DNA of 64,000 bases, taken from assembly GCA_017591395.1 (NCBI GenBank), contig WEDG01001270.1:1-64000 (forward strand), in the 5' to 3' direction. Position numbers and translations under genes: made by a program. Source of the stretch: Schistocephalus solidus (lineage: Eukaryota; Platyhelminthes; Cestoda; Diphyllobothriidea; Diphyllobothriidae). Under the pieces are notes generated by a model. That model did not search any database and had not been told where the DNA came from. It worked only from the letters and a program-made list of their open reading frames with translations. Shown in pieces: positions 19,910 to 35,670 of this stretch. Positions within the stretch are counted from its first letter, which is position 1. Each line of letters starts with the position of its first letter.

Positions 19910-22900
19910 ATTCAACACAATGGAAAAGCTTTTGGCTCGGTGTATGCAATCCCTTTAATTTTTCAGTCAGGAGAGTGGTTGTATGATCAAATGTGTTCAC
20001 TAAATTGATCCTTCCATTTAGGAGATGTTTTTGACTCTACTGGGACTGGTGTCAAAATAACATTTGCCATACGTAATTTGCACAGAATAAGTGCATTACT
20101 TTCAGTGTGGGGCTATTTAGCCGCAGTCAAAACAGGTTTTGTCTTCGTTTTGGGGTGCAATTTTAACTTTGCTAAATTCTGCAGAAGCTTCAACAGACAA
20201 AAGGCAAATAGCCGAAGGAGTATAAAAGATTTTTCAGAACCGATTAGTGCAAAGGAAGCCAGAGGCCGTCGGCATAGGAGTCGAATGATGCATACACGAG
20301 AAACGTTAAACGGAAATTTCTGTAGACAAGGAGGGAATAAATTTGTAGAATGGTAGCATAAACTTCATCCAAAAGCTACTTATGGGCTTGTGGAGCTCTA
20401 CCCCTCAATGGAGACTATTGGTCTAAGCAATTACTTGTTAATGTAACCAAGATAGGAGCCATTTTACACTGGTTCACTGTCGACCCAGTCGACCCACAGG
20501 AGATTTTAACCCCTAAATAATTCAGATGTCATATACGCTGGCTTAGTTTTCTGAACTTCAGCTCCTTCGCGTATCCCACGCTTAATCGTAACCCTAATCC
20601 ACCTTGGAACTTAGCGCAAGTCAGCCTGTATTTTTTTTGGGGGGGGGCGTTTATAGTCTAATTTCGTACTATTCAGGGTCACGGTTGGGGTTAGGGTTAG
20701 ACCACGGGATATGGTGTAACGGCCGGTTGGCCAAGGTTTGGTGGTTATTTTTAAATTACTAAATCAGCTTCTATTTAATTCGCCCTAGTTACGGTCACCG
20801 CAATCACGACTAAACCCGTTGATGCTTTGGACACCTCAACAGAGCTGACTGCGAGTAAATCTCCCATCCCACTGGCCCCTAACTCTCACTTATCGTTACT
20901 ACTTCCTTTTATCAAAGTTTCTGCGTTCGTGTTCAATATCATACCTACTCACACATTTAGTGAACTTTTCTAACGCATACTCCGTACTCTTACTCCAGTC
21001 ACGTCTGCCACCTGCATTGCAATATGTCAATTGAACAGTCTACTAAAACATCCCATTCAGGAAACATTTCTGCAGAGAACGTAGTAAGCAACCCTGCGAA
21101 GTCGCCTATATCGAAGAATTACAACGCTCCTCCAGATAAGAACGTAAAACAAACGTAACATAGGTACCCTTCCTGCAAATCCAACTGTATGACGGTAGGG
21201 AGTTCTCTTCCCACCACATAAACCGTGCCTACAAACTGATCTATTGATGTAGCTCACTGCTTGCAATGGCTGAACCAACATAGACGGCTCAAGTTACGGT
21301 TTTTTAATTGAGACCCAGGCGGTTTTTATTTGAAAACCACAGGCAAGCTGTAAAAAGGGGATATTTTGGCTATTTCATCAACGATAAGCAATTATCTGCA
21401 AGCTTAATTTATTTCCAGTGCATTATTAATTACAGTTCTTGTTATACGCAGATGGCATTTTCCCTTTAGTATAATTACTCTTTTCGACCAAATTCTTCAA
21501 AGGAACCTCTATAACGTCTGCTGATTATGCATTTTGAGATGTGATTTAGAGTCCTGGTGAAACAGTTGGGGCAATTTGAATGCCCTTTACCTCGTAAGGG
21601 TCAAAATGCCGATCGAAATATGGTAAGTAAAAAAGGCAACCTCATGGTGCATTTAGTTTCTTTCTTGAATAAAATTTTTCGTTTGAACGTGACCTTCTAA
21701 CACTTGGGAGAATTTTTTCCGTCTTCGAAATGAGGCACCCTTGTCTTGTTAAAGATGGGTTCGCATGAACCCTGACCTGAAGAAAGCTATCAGTAAGAAT
21801 GGCCAACCAACGTGGTCTTCCGACTAAATTGGTCCTCCTATCTGTGCTGTCAAATAGTTTGGTGTTTGTCTACCATCAATTGCCTAAAGGCAGCGTGTGA
21901 ATATAACACGTTTTTTTCCGCAGTAGCTGATAAATTTCAGCCCAAATATTCAAATTAACTCTCGAACCCTCCTCGGAAGTCAAACAATGTATCCATTTAT
22001 ATATTTTATTGTAGACAACACCGGACGTTTAAGAAGAAGTCGTAGGCCAAAAGGTTCACTTATTTCTGTAAATCAGTAACCGTGGTACTATATACTCGTG
22101 TGTTTCGTGTTTTTCAGAACATATTGTTTAATTTTAGATGATTAATGGTGCATTAGCCGATCAGATTCTCTCTGGCTGATGACGGTAGAAAAGGTCAGAA
22201 ACAACCATTCCTGCGTCCCTTTATTCGTCGGTTGGGAAATGTTCTGCATCTTGGTTATTATATTTACATGCCTACCTACTTGCAGGGTGATCTTCAATCA
22301 CCTGGTACAAACGTTGGCTCAAAAATCGTGTTAATCGCTTCTCACTTCTGTGTCAAAGGTCTGTCCAAATACTCATTCAACCGTCCAAATCGTATAAAGC
22401 CCCCATCACCCATGAAACTCTTAGCCGTCTAGCAGATGGTGCAGTCAGATGCGACTTCCTTTGTCTGATTGATAGATGTTCGAGCAACCCCAATCAAAAT
22501 CAAATTAAATTGACATTTTAGCCCACGTGGAAGAATAATATCTTTGACCCAATCCAAGGGAGCACAGCATACCGTACTTGAGTAGTCATCGTTCTTGACA
22601 GAAGCATGTTCATGCAGCCATAAGGTGTTAAACTAAGTTATGGCGCTGCCTCTGCCTCCCCAGCAGGTCACAGCGCGGCTTCAAGTATCTCCCTCGTTGC
22701 AGGTGGACTTGCGTTAAATTCAAGCGGGTTTATGTGGGTTAGTTTTGAGGTTGGTTTGGTGGGTTAAGTCACGGGAGAAGGTATCCCCCTACGGAAAGTT
22801 AGCGCAGTGCCATCTGTGTTACGGGCTATTTTTTTCCCTGTCCGATCCAGAGCACTGCAGTCCGGCTCGCAGCTACAAGACATTTCTGCTAAGGATCTAG

Positions 22901-23954
22901 ACTTATATTATGTGCCAGTAAATACAGATGTCTGGCGAATGTCCCAGTTCTCCTACCTCAGTATTTATCATCTTGCACATTTGAAAAGTATTTATGCTGC
23001 GTTTATAATTATTGGAGCTAAAACTTTTGACTCAAAGTATGCACGGGCACAGCAATAGGATATTTGTAAAGCGGGTTCTCCATCTACAATGATTTTAGGA
23101 CGGAAGCAGATAGGCTCTCTGACATCGCAAGGGATCGCAAACACGAATCCCACCATGAGGTAGATCCCAGCTCGCTACCAGGCGTGCGTGCACTCTCCCT
23201 CTCTCTCTCTGGGCCCCTATTGTTATCGTCTCCTAACCGTACGATTGCGTTGTGTCCTCTAGAGAAGCAGGTATTCTGTGCGACAATGGTTGTCAAGGCA
23301 AACACGATTAGCAATCAGCTGGTCCGGCAGAACAAGCTTGACCGGCAATCTTTCCACACACACACACACACACACATACACACAGCCTCCCTCCTCTCCA
23401 CCTCTGCGTCAAAAGCATTGGCATATCGCGGCATGAGATCGAACAAGCGGTACAGTAACCACGGTGACGCTAACAAACCACGCAACCTCTGATGCACGCA
23501 CACTTGAACTCGAGTCTGCCCTGAACGTACTCGGTGACCCCGTCATAAATGCCGGATGCTGGCTCCAATTTAGAATGACAATACGTAAGCATTACTTTAG
23601 CGAGTGAACATCAATACCCCAACTACGAGACAAAAGCTAAATCTGATGTTGTCTCTCACCAAAGTACTTTGGCATATCGGGCTTATTTGTCCAGCGTATT
23701 AGAGCATTAAATGCATTAGTTGAGAAAAAGAACAAAAGAGGGAAAGAGAGCATATACATAGTTGTCATCAGCGTCCCCTATGCCATTTTTCGGTTTCATT
23801 ATCATTATGGAAGCCGGTGGTACTTCTGCCACCACCATGATCACCATTAAAATTTCCCCTTCTCATTTTGCCACCTTCATTGTACAAGTGTCGCCCCCAT
23901 GACCATTATTGCCATCAGAAAATAAGAGAAACACTACTGGTTTTGAAGAAAATT
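19910..23954. other. unassigned DNA with minor low-complexity tracts
   Basis: No supported gene. Contents include a fragment resembling the TIR-flanked telomere-like repeat near 20575-20612 (CCTTGGAACTTAGCGCAAG with CCCTAA-like DNA before it), a T-run followed by a G-run at about 20630-20647, two GGTTAG units at about 20690, and a CA tract at 23355-23384. Confidence 0.5.
23355..23384. repeat. (CA)n microsatellite
   Basis: About 30 nt of CACACA with one CATA interruption. Confidence 0.9.
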
Positions 23955-23957
23955 ACC

Positions 23958-24180
23958 AAAAAAGACAAGGGAGACTGGAATGGTCATTTCTGACTGATTA
24001 ACTGTCATCAGCAAGTCATACCCAACTCCAGGTGGTGCACCACTTGAGGCTCGAACCCCCACCCAATGCTCTAGCCTACTGCGTCGCGGTCTCATTGTCT
24101 TGCCAGTTTCGATCGGGGATATTAACATTGGTGGAAGTGAGCGTGTGGGTCTCTTCACCGATCGGTGAGCGTCCACCTAC
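23958..24180 (-). mobile_element. tRNA-derived SINE, family 1
   Basis: Antisense copy. Reading the + strand, GACAAGGGAGACTGGAATGG opens the segment; the antisense tRNA B-box (GAGGCTCGAACCCC) is at about 24047-24060; the tRNA-like head and a CCGATCGGTGAGCGT end follow. Matches the copies at 46.2, 54.9 and 58.3 kb. Confidence 0.75.
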
Positions 24181-26670
24181 TACCAATATGCATGGGAGCC
24201 CTAATAAGCACATCAAGATAGAATCATCAGCATTCCAGTGATCGTACCTTCATCTTCTTTTCAACAAGAACCTGGCATGTGCATCCTCGCTTAAATTGGT
24301 GCATGTGCTGTGTTTTCAGATGCACACGTGCGACCGAGTAGGATCACATGGCTTTGTAGCAAAGTGTTATGAGGGGATTTTGACTGTGCTCTTTTACTGA
24401 GGAATTTCTTAGATATACATATGGCTAAAAAGGTACACACTGCGTCTAACTTTCCTGCGACAGCGTTGGCAGGTGAGGTATAGGCAAGGGGTTTATGCCT
24501 AGGTGTCAGAAACTGGTTCTCCGACCGCTATGCGATGGATCCGGAATAGATCGATCAAATCTATGTGTGATTACAATGTACGCGTACAATAGGGACAGAT
24601 TAAAAAATAATCCCCACTGCTTGTGAAAAGGACGTTTGGAGCAGTATTGGTATGGATGATCGAAGTGCGACAACTGATGATATCGCTGATTGCAGTGTAG
24701 GTCGGTTTGTTGTCTTGACGCTGTATTGGATTTAGAGATACCCAACGAGGCTGAATTATGTCCTTCATTCCTCTTGAAAAAATTACACGAAACTAGAATT
24801 CAGAGGCCCTAGTCGTTGGTCTGTGAAACTTCCGTTTTGAAAGCCTCTCTTTTCGATTTGCTGCAATTATTCAAAATTGGTTGCTAAGTCTTAACAGCAG
24901 TATGCCACGTCCACCGATTCTGTGGAACGTAGGACATTTCAGGAGTTCAAGCAAGCATTTTAGCCAGTAACTGTATGGAATTTCTGGTATGATTGTTTTG
25001 TAAGCGTCCGTAGTAAAATCGCCGCAGAAAAGATGCTTGTTCATGAGCTGATGATGTGACAGTTCCGTCTTAGGAGCGAAACTTGTTTCATTCCAGGGTC
25101 TTAGCACCAGAAACCTTTTCGTCTCTTCGTATTTTCTATTCTTTGGAAACAATTGAGTGGAAAATCGTAAAACGTTCTTGCTTAGCATTTATATGCTGCC
25201 CAAGTATCCGCCCCACATATCGTGTTGAGGAGGAGGCCGCGATGGTTGCCGAGGGAATGAGCACTGCTACACTAAAAACTTATGAGGAGATAAGATAGAG
25301 GAGTACGGTAATAGCTGTTGTTTTATGCAGTGTTCCCACCGAATATTTTGACCTCGCAAACCACAGACAACTGGCTAATGGCAAATTTTTATGACTCCTA
25401 TTTCGGTCTCCACACCGTAGGGAAGTTAAGTGATTCCCCTAGGCGCCACGATCTGAGTTGGCCTGGGCCGCCTGTAGGGAACGTAAATTGCCCTTCATCA
25501 TTGGGTGTTTTTGAAGTTGGAGGGGGTTTTGTGATAAGTTCGAGAAATATCGGGTATGAAGTCCCACGCATAACGGAAAATCTCATCTGGTCTGACAGCC
25601 GGTCGAAGATGGTTACTGGGAGATTGCTGCCGTGCTGCGCACGGCTGTCATAGAATAAATATTTTTTTCCAAATTAACACGGAAGATTGGCATCTATTGG
25701 TCTTTTTCTTTATTGCCGCGACCCATCGTGAATTTAATATTTATATACAGAAGGCTTTTAAGCAGAGATAAGAGATGGGGTGATGTGCAGCCAACTCACA
25801 CGCTGAGGATCTGGGTAAGCCGATGCAGACAAGTGGGCCATAACTTTAGCTTGTACTTTCCACGAAAATTCGTCGAATTTATTTCGCACTCATAATTTAT
25901 TTCGTTACCAATTTAATAATACTTAGTTTTCTGTCCATTTTATTTCATACGAAAGCAACTTTCGGAGTCCCAAATTGTTTTCACTGTGTTTAGTACCGCA
26001 TTATGTGTGACATTGACCTTCTTTAGGTTAATATCTCATCTATAGCCTTTTTTTATAGATTAAGTAAACAGCATTTCGAAGTCTTCAGATTTGAAAATAA
26101 GTCTCAAATTTTTCGATAGTGTACATTCAATATGATGCACAGCCCAAAAAGATTCGGTTCATGGTCATCTCTTAAGAGTGTTTGTTGAGCGAAATAAAGT
26201 TCATCCCATGTGGTTCTTCCAATGATTGGGGTGAGACTGCACAATTTTGATGCAGTGAAATGATGTCACCTCACTTGATTGAGCTGTGCAGCTAGTCGAC
26301 ACAATAGCATGCTTTTCCATTGTAACTACTTTATTAACTACTATATGAAGTGGGGCCATTGTTGTAGGGATCAGTTTAAAAAAACAAAGTTTATTTTGAA
26401 GTGAAACCGTTTTATAAGATTACGCCGTTTAATAATTTGACGATTAAAACCAAACGTAAACTGGACACATATGTTCACGAGCAAGCTAGGTAGAGTTAAA
26501 CGCCTATATATTACTTTTCTCGAAAAAATCCTATTTACAGTAGCATGAAACGAGTAATGCCGGTTGCTTTGTACTTTACAACCTGAGGATACATCTGAAG
26601 TATTCCGCTGTGAGTTTAAATTATGAAAGGAAAACCCACCAATTTTACAGAAAGAAAAAAAGGACGCATA
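24181..26670. other. unassigned DNA
   Basis: No supported exon. Several 60-110 residue ORFs are present but lack motifs. Low GC toward 26000. Confidence 0.45.
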
Positions 26671-26677
26671 AGAAATT

Positions 26678-26683
26678 TTTATT
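26678..26683 (-). terminator. AATAAA polyadenylation signal of beta-tubulin 1
   Basis: TTTATT on the + strand, about 62 nt past the stop codon. The paralogue has a variant signal (ATTAAA) at the same distance, within recognisably homologous 3' UTR sequence. Confidence 0.6.
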
Positions 26684-26744
26684 TCATACATATCAAACCT
26701 GTGCAAATATCAGTATTAAAAATTTAAACAACCATAGTTCATGA

Positions 26745-28144
<1,400 letters not shown>

Positions 28145-28215
28145 CGTCCTCTTTGTGAATGAAAATTTGTTTCTGCGTTTAGGCCAAGGCTTTCGGTTGT
28201 TATAGAAACAATAAC

Positions 28216-28236
28216 CTTGTTGATATATATAAACAA
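28216..28236 (-). promoter_or_regulatory. conserved upstream element of beta-tubulin 1 (possible TATA region)
   Basis: On the - strand it begins TTGTTTATATATATC and continues AACAAG, 72 nt before the ATG. A matching 21-nt block (19 of 21 identical) lies 64 nt upstream of beta-tubulin 2, although the remaining upstream sequence has diverged. The TATATATAT core could act as a TATA box; in copy 2 the core is TATCTACAT. Confidence 0.5.
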
Positions 28237-31200
28237 CTTGCTTGTTGAAGCGAACACAAAGTTAACAAAAAGTTAATTAGAAGCGATAAATCCCAAAAGC
28301 TTTGCAGACCTCAGTTTTTGTGAAATATTTTTTGTGCCTTCTGATTTTATAAATGGGCCCACGTAAATCTCTCCATTTTTCGGTAAAAATCAAGCTCCGA
28401 ATGCGTGACATACGTCACGAGCAGGGGGCAATCAACCGGCCGAACTCCGGTAAACTATGATAAACGTCTGATTATCCACATACGTACTGCAATATTAATA
28501 CAAAACGTGATTCTGTGTTATTTGGTGTCCATTCTTTCAATCATACTTATGATCAACATCTAGGACTATAAACATGAAGTGGGCACACCACGTATTCTGA
28601 GCTTCTTTGTGTGAGGAAGCCATTGAAGCAATGTGCACCTGTATTGATATGAATTAATCCTCAATCTATCTGGGAGGAAAATTTCAAGCGACGACGCACT
28701 TGTGAACTACATTTAATTGAATTGCTTATGAACCCCCTGAACAACACCATCCGTGAATTATCTACAATGTAGGTAAACATTTTCGGGCTTTTTCGTCCCA
28801 AAGGTGGTCTTTTAACCTAAGAAGGAGTATGCCCGAAAAATAACATAAACGCTTGACTCTTATCTTTGTCATCTGTCCTTTTTTCCTAAATACTCTAAAA
28901 CTGATAAGCAAATGTACACAGTGGTGTATGTGTCACTGCTGAAGATAAAGCATTTGCGTTTCATTATGGATGGCCATTATGATTCGTCATTTTTCATTAA
29001 AAAATGATAACGAAATGGATTTAGGATTCTAGTCAATTTTAATTTTCCCGGCATTACCCGGGGCTGCATCTATGAACAAAATTATTGAGCAGTTTTACGC
29101 AAAATCTCATTCTTATGGTGCTTTTGATTTCAGAAAGACTCAATAAGCTTATTTAAATAGGTCGTGCGCATGCACAAAGCTAAAGCGTATAAAGGCCACT
29201 TTAAATATTTAATGCATAAGCACGTCTTGAAGAACTCTTGAGTAAGCAAGTAGTTATATTTTGTACGACTTTATCAAGATACATGCTCGGTGTCTACATG
29301 GTGTCGTGTTTGACAATTCTGTGGACGGAGGCTATTTGAATGAATGTTTTTTATGTCTTTTATGTCCCGACCTGCATTATATCCCGCTGTCAAACGCCAT
29401 ACCGTCTGCTTATTTTTATGTATGTTTAAACTATGAAAGTTTTTGTTGAGTTGGGGAAACTATGTAAGAAATAACTACTAGCACAGCCGCCAAATATAAG
29501 TGATGACGATCCTAAAATATTACGTTAAATAGACACCTTAAGAAAGTTTTTAAACTTATATAAACCAGTTAATATCTTAGCAAAGCGTGCCTAGCGTAAA
29601 ATTGACGCAAAAGGGCCTGCGAACCTGTCCGCTTAAAGAAGTCCGCAAATTTTTAATAGAATTCATATTGATTCTTAATGATAATATGGTATTAAAGTCG
29701 ACTAGGAGCTTCTGGTGGCCAAAATTAGGGGCTCAAAGCTTCCTTTTTGATATAATTTATCCCATTTAGATGAAAATTGTTGACAAAATGAAGTCGACCA
29801 AAAAAATCCTGTTAAGATTATCATTGTTTTTAAGGAGGCCTATGTTATTTCGCCTTCTGTTCAGAAAACCAAACTGGTAATGTGTCAGAAGATTACTGGT
29901 TGAATAAACTTTGAATTTTTATGCGTACGATTCCCCTTATTGCTTTAGTAACCGCATTCTAGGGTATGTCAGTAGGCCTAATGTACTACCTTATTTTGCC
30001 AGCTACCGAACAAATGCTGACTTGATCCTATAAGACAAGATCGTGTCGTATGGCCCGATTTTATATCGATTAAGCTACTTTTTGTTATTGCATTTGGCAC
30101 TGCATTTGTTCTCCTAAGCAATTACGTTCACTTTTACTATTTATTATTTTGCGTTTGTTGTATTGTTTACTTTAGTAGGCATACAGTTGTTTGCTGACAA
30201 TATATTTCATTCTCCACAAATTAAAGATAATTATTGTCTGGTATATGAAAATAATCTGAAAGTATTATCTGAAAGGTAAAATTTTGTAGCCTATCCTCAA
30301 TTTCTGATTGGTAGAATCTTGACCGGAGATACAGCATTTTCCTGCGTGCCATCCGATATTTCTCAATATATTACAAAATTTTAAATTCCTTTGGTCTATT
30401 TTAAACCCATGTACATTTGGTTTTCTAAATTTAGCCATAGATATCGGTTACGTCCCTATTATTTTTAAGCCTTAGAGGGGCTGTTGTGTGGGGAGAGGAC
30501 TCATACCTCAACGAATGTTATTGAATAAACATGTAAGCTCATTTGAGTTAATATGAAAGTATGAGAATATGAAAAGCGCAAACTATGTAACCCCGATTTT
30601 ATATTACGTATTACGTCCATTAAATTATCGGCTCTTATGTGCTTCTATATATTTCAGCAATATGACAGTGTTGGATAAATAGTAACGCACACTAAATGAT
30701 AACAGCTAATCAGTCGGAATACTCTCATACTGGTTACGATATACCCTTTGATAAAAGTTGATTTCTTATTGTCGGGGAAGGATACAGCAATAAAATACTG
30801 TCATCAACGGTTTTGTTCTGTTTCTTATGAACCCATATCAGAGAAGGCTTACGTACTTTTTCCTGTGTTCTAATAAAGATTGAATGCACCCAAGAGGTGC
30901 TTTATCAATAAACATAGTCATTCATACTCGAAAAAGTCAGCAGCTCATACTTCCTTGATAGCCTTCTTCTCTTGTTAAAAAGGGTCGTATTAGAGGTCCT
31001 CTGTGGACACAACATGCCATAATCTAGTTCACTCTGCAGAGCACTCGATTCGATCTTGGAGGATCCCAACCCAACAACAACTCGTTTGCATCAAAAATCT
31101 TATCCACCCCACCGGTAACACCAAGCAGATCAAAGGAGGTTCTTAATTAAAACGCAGTTCCGAGTATAGTTTCTGTCACTGAAACTTTGATTGAATCTAG

Positions 31201-33179
31201 TTTATACAGCAATCTCTCACTACACGATCGCCATCCATTCTCCAAGCACGACGCGTTACCTGCTGCTCCAAGAATTATGGTGGGGCTGGTAAAACCCAAA
31301 TATGAATATTCTCATGTAGGAATGGCCTTCTCGGTCTACTTGAAAAGTGCGCTTTCTATCCTTCGCAGCCGCATTTCAAAATGAATCCTGACATGCCTGT
31401 TCCTTCTGAGTTGATAAACTTGCCCTTTGTCAGTGCTACCTTAATTGAAATACGATACCGTATCCTCGTTAATGCTTCATGTGTAAACTCAGTTAGCTTG
31501 CGATAGTGCCCAGTTTACCTAGTTGTCATTGCTTATCACAAAATCCTCTAAGTCGGACGTTTTCGATGACAGCTAATTTTTTACGGAATCAGGTGGAAGC
31601 ATCAGATCCCTATTTTCAATGGACATTCACAAGCTGGAAGACTTAGCTTCCCCTCAGGAATAAATATTATACCCCCTTTAACTTTTTGGTCTAAATGCCA
31701 GGTACTTGCTATAGTTCTCTTCCGTAGCGATGGCGTTCGTGGTCTCTGTTGTCTCTGCGATTTTTGGTCTTGAGGAAAATGCTGTCGAATTTATAGACCG
31801 CAAAGCAGTGAGTACGTCGTCGAGCCAACACCAAGCAACTCCCGACCCATACACCCTTGTCTAGCGTTCATTCTCAAGTTCATGAAAATGAATTGAGATT
31901 GTAATCACCTGCTGTTCTGAACTGCCATAATTTTACGGGCTTTAGTTTGTTGTTCTCTGCTAATCCCCTTCGAATATGAATTTCTTAAAAGAGGATATGA
32001 CTAATTCTCGCAGTTGGTATCTCCAACATGGAGGGATGAAGAAACCTTGCGTAGTTAGCGTAGACTGATCGGAAAAACTGTAAAAAGTACTCGAATTCAT
32101 CCTTATTCATCCTTTATCCTAGATGCTCCCGGAAATTTGATGTATATTCCAGGTACTTCTGTGGAGGTTAACAATGATTAATTGAAGATTATGTTTTGCT
32201 TTTTGCCAAAATGCTTCCCGACATGTTTTAAGGATTAAGTATCTCAGTTTGTTTTTCTGTAGAAAGTGATAAGACGGCATTTGAACCGGATAACCTCGAC
32301 CTACAGCCGTCTGAGTCATCCATTACGTTTTCCAGAGGTGCCCGCCCCTATCAAACTCACAACCACAAATTAAGGTGCACATATACTTGGCATGGTGGTT
32401 TTACTACAAGGAACCGTGCTGTCTCAGAGAAATCCTGGTTGGTTAACAAGTCACATTCGGAAGACTGCTAGCAGTATTTCGGGGAATTATAGAGCGTCTT
32501 TTTCAATTCCATTGCACTATTAAAATAACGATACAAATTTATCGAATTGTGTGATTCACTCAGATGACATAAATATCAGGAAAAAGAAACAGAGTGGATG
32601 TAAAAACTACCTACACCTTTAAGAGCTCAAAACATCCGCCGAATATAAGGAGCAGCATAATAAAGGCCGCAAACAAATCCGGGTTGGCAAAACTGTGGTA
32701 GCCCATTGTCATATTTTATTTTGTTACCAGTTTTTTACATTAATTCCACTTTTTACACATTCACTTAACTCGCATTTACCCATATTTGTTTTAGTTGGCA
32801 TTAATTAAATGTAAGGTGCGACAAAACAACTGGTTTGATGTTCAGTGACATTAAATTATTTTTTAACTTTCGCTTTTGTTCTTCACTGGGCGGCGTCGTC
32901 TGATGACTCCGTCGTATCATAACCTGTGGCGTGGCTTGTCTCTCTTATTTTCTTGGCCTGGAATCGTATTATCAATGGTAGTTGCTCGCTAAAAAATTGC
33001 CAAATGACAGCAGAATCCATCCTATGCCCCAAGAGTTTTTGTGGGTACATGCACAGAAGGAGAAAACACAGGGACTGAAATGCGTGTCTAAGGGACAGCC
33101 TCGGAAACTGACTGGTTGAAGAGACCCAGAACGCACGATTAATGTCTTCGTTTTTACCGGTTTTTACGGTGGGATTTTC
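28237..33179. other. AT-rich unassigned DNA
   Basis: About 4.9 kb with no supported host exon. Parts of 30900-32350 have - strand frames with a faint LINE look (for example LEDFVISNDN near 31550), but the signal is too weak to call. Confidence 0.45.
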
Positions 33180-34935
33180 TGAAGACAACTTGAAGTTTTA
33201 AATGGACCAAGATACTGAGGTTATTAAATTCGTCAGCTTTTCCGTCGATGAAATAGGACACATCCTCTGTCAAATTAAGTCAGACGAATCTCCTGGAACC
33301 GATGAGATGCCTGGGCTGATACTTACGGAACTATCATTTGGGCTGGAAAACCTCTGTTAGCTCTTTTTGAGCTGTCAAAGAGAACAGGGAGACAACCCTC
33401 ACAATGGGCGATACCCAATCTCGTTCCCTTACAGAAAGGAGGAAGCAGGATGATAACAAGCAGCCTTAGACCTATTAGCTCAACTCGCCCCTCATGGCAA
33501 ACTATGGAAGTCCTAGAAACGAGCGCTATACAACAGTTTTTTTGAAGAAATTTAAATGGTACGGAATTTGCAGCATGAATTTCTCAGAGGACGCTCCGTC
33601 TTTCAAAATTTTTGTGGAGGTCTAGACCAGAGTTTTAGAAGAGACCTTTGAGGTCAATGTCGTGTACATCGACTCCGACAAGGAATTCGACATTATCTAG
33701 CACCAACGCCTTCTGTGGCTTCGAAATCAGAGGAGACCTCATAAGCTGAATGTGAGAGTTTCTGGTTGATCGAAAATGGGGTATTTGTATCGGAGAGGAA
33801 ATGCTATACTGGGTTAACGTGACCGTTGGTGTGCCTCAAGGCTTAGTTCTGGAAGCCCTACTCTTCATCCCTTGTGTTTACGACAGTCTTCTGAAATTTG
33901 ACTGCGGTAAAGCAATGTTTTCGGAAGATGTTTGGCTCTGACAAGTTATTAAGGGTCCGACTGATAAGAAAGCCCTCAAAATAAGCTGCACCGACTGAAA
34001 ACGTCCTTGAAGAAATGGCTGTTGGATTTCAATGTGCATAAGTGTGTCGCAGTTCATCTGCATCCAACCAACTTCCGTTCAAATGGCAGCATGAAAGCAT
34101 ATCACCTGAAAGATATAACTCTTCCCGCAGAACCTTCGCAGAAGGATTGTTTGGATAAATAACAACACGAAACCAACACTGCAGTTCATCACACCTGCAA
34201 AAAACGCCGTAGGATTACGACATGCAATCAAAAGGGCGTTTGTAACCTCTGACAAAGACACTTTGATAGAGTCTACGGCGTTTTGTTCGGCCTAGAATAT
34301 GGCATAAACGGATGGATGCCGTGGCTAGCAGGGGACAAAACATACCTTAAAAAAGAAAAGGCCATGCAAAAAGCTGGTTAATAGTTTAAAAACCGATCCT
34401 ATATAGAAAGACTGAAATTTCTTAATCTGTTCCCTCTATGTTACCGGCAGCAAAGAAGTGATGTCCAAGTTTACGAGAAAATTAATGCCCTTGAGCAGGG
34501 ACTGAGCTATGATTACATGTTTCAATGACCCCGTTCGTTCGGAAACATAATTTATGAAATTATTAAGTGCAGGACATGGAGTCAGGTGATCCGGACATTA
34601 TTTTTTAGGGTCAGACCCGAAATTTAAATTAACATTTGGGTTGAAGACAACCAATCACTGTGGAATAACCACGAAATGCCCATTCTACAAACAAGTATTA
34701 CTACAAGTAGGTTGAATCTTATATGGCAAAATGTCCAGACTGAACCTTTGCTTTGAATTTTTTACGCAAATTGTAGTAGATAAATGGAACAATCTCCCTC
34801 AATCAGTCGTCAAGACGACGTCCGTATAGCTCCTGAGGAAATGCGTCGATGATTATGTGTCTCCTGTTTTAACTCTAGAGTCTGAGGCAGAGCTAATCCT
34901 CCGTCAACCCCAGACAGGTCATTTTTGAAAACAAT
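33180..34935 (+). mobile_element. CR1-like LINE, RT to C-terminus, heavily eroded
   Basis: Seen across all three + frames in proper order: DEIGHILCQIKSDESPGTDEM and PGLILTEL (33245-33330), FLRGRSVFQNF (33580), NVVYIDSDKEFDII (motif A, 33658-33700), VTVGVPQGLVLEALLF (motif B, 33820-33870), MFSEDVWL (motif C, where FADD has become FSED, about 33915-33940), LFPLCYRQQRSDVQVYEKIN (34430-34490) and FFTQIVVDKWNNLPQSVVKT (34760-34815). Many stops and frameshifts. A block at about 34560-34625 (GGACATGGAGTCAGGTGAT) recurs near 40031. Endonuclease not found. Minus-strand ORFs here are shadows. Confidence 0.82.
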
Positions 34936-35479
34936 GCTACTTACATCACCCTAGTACTATTTTAAGAGTGATAGTGTTCTTTTATGTGTTGAGCTGTATC
35001 AAACGAACAGGCATTAAACTATAAGGTTTTCAAAAGCACTGCCTCTTATCTTTGCCAGATAAACTGAAATAAATAAAATGGTTCATGACTTAATTTCTTA
35101 TAATTTCTACCGTCTTAAAGTTAAATTACGGCTTTATTTAATGTTTGTCCTTTCCATTCTCGAACATTTTGCCAACTCTTTGGTTTCATGAACGTGTCTA
35201 GGCGTTCTAAAAGTTAAAATTTTCACACATTTTACTAGAAAAATCTCATTTACGGCACGTTCAAACTAATAATTGTGCAAAGGATGCCAACCAGCTAACC
35301 TAAAATATATGATTGTTCGGAGCTTGGAAGCTGACTCTGTCTCCATTTCCGACTTCATAATAGTTCCAGTCTTCCCCATACCACTTTTATTCATCCGTAC
35401 AATATCGGTAGGCTTCCTAAATTATACTTTATTCCATCTCCACCTCTACCACTAAACGTTATCCTTTCTTTGATTCAAG
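34936..35479. other. unassigned AT-rich spacer
   Basis: Nothing recognisable. Confidence 0.4.
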
Positions 35480-35670
35480 CTGAAGCATTCTTTGGAATAA
35501 CAAGTTAATCAATATTAGACAGTCAAATAGCCTATCTGTTTTAAAGAGAAGCCTGTAACTTTATCTTAACAATGATTAAATTAATATTTTATTGTCCAAA
35601 TCCTTCCCGATCAGCTTTGCACACGACTACGGAAAAGGGACATCAGGAACCTAGAGAATGTACCAAATTA
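35480..35670 (+). mobile_element. LINE family B, C-terminal fragment
   Basis: The nucleotides TTCTTTGGAATAAC, ATCTTAACAATGATTAAATTAA and the later GACTACGGAAAAGGGA parallel 999-1150, where the same family ends with YSFLWNNLP, LKTDSINLS and DSEKGP. Only the last 190 nt or so are present. Confidence 0.6.

Noticed and set aside
33878..34261. Minus-strand ORFs as genes
   Set aside because: They are antisense to recognisable RT motifs of the CR1-like element.
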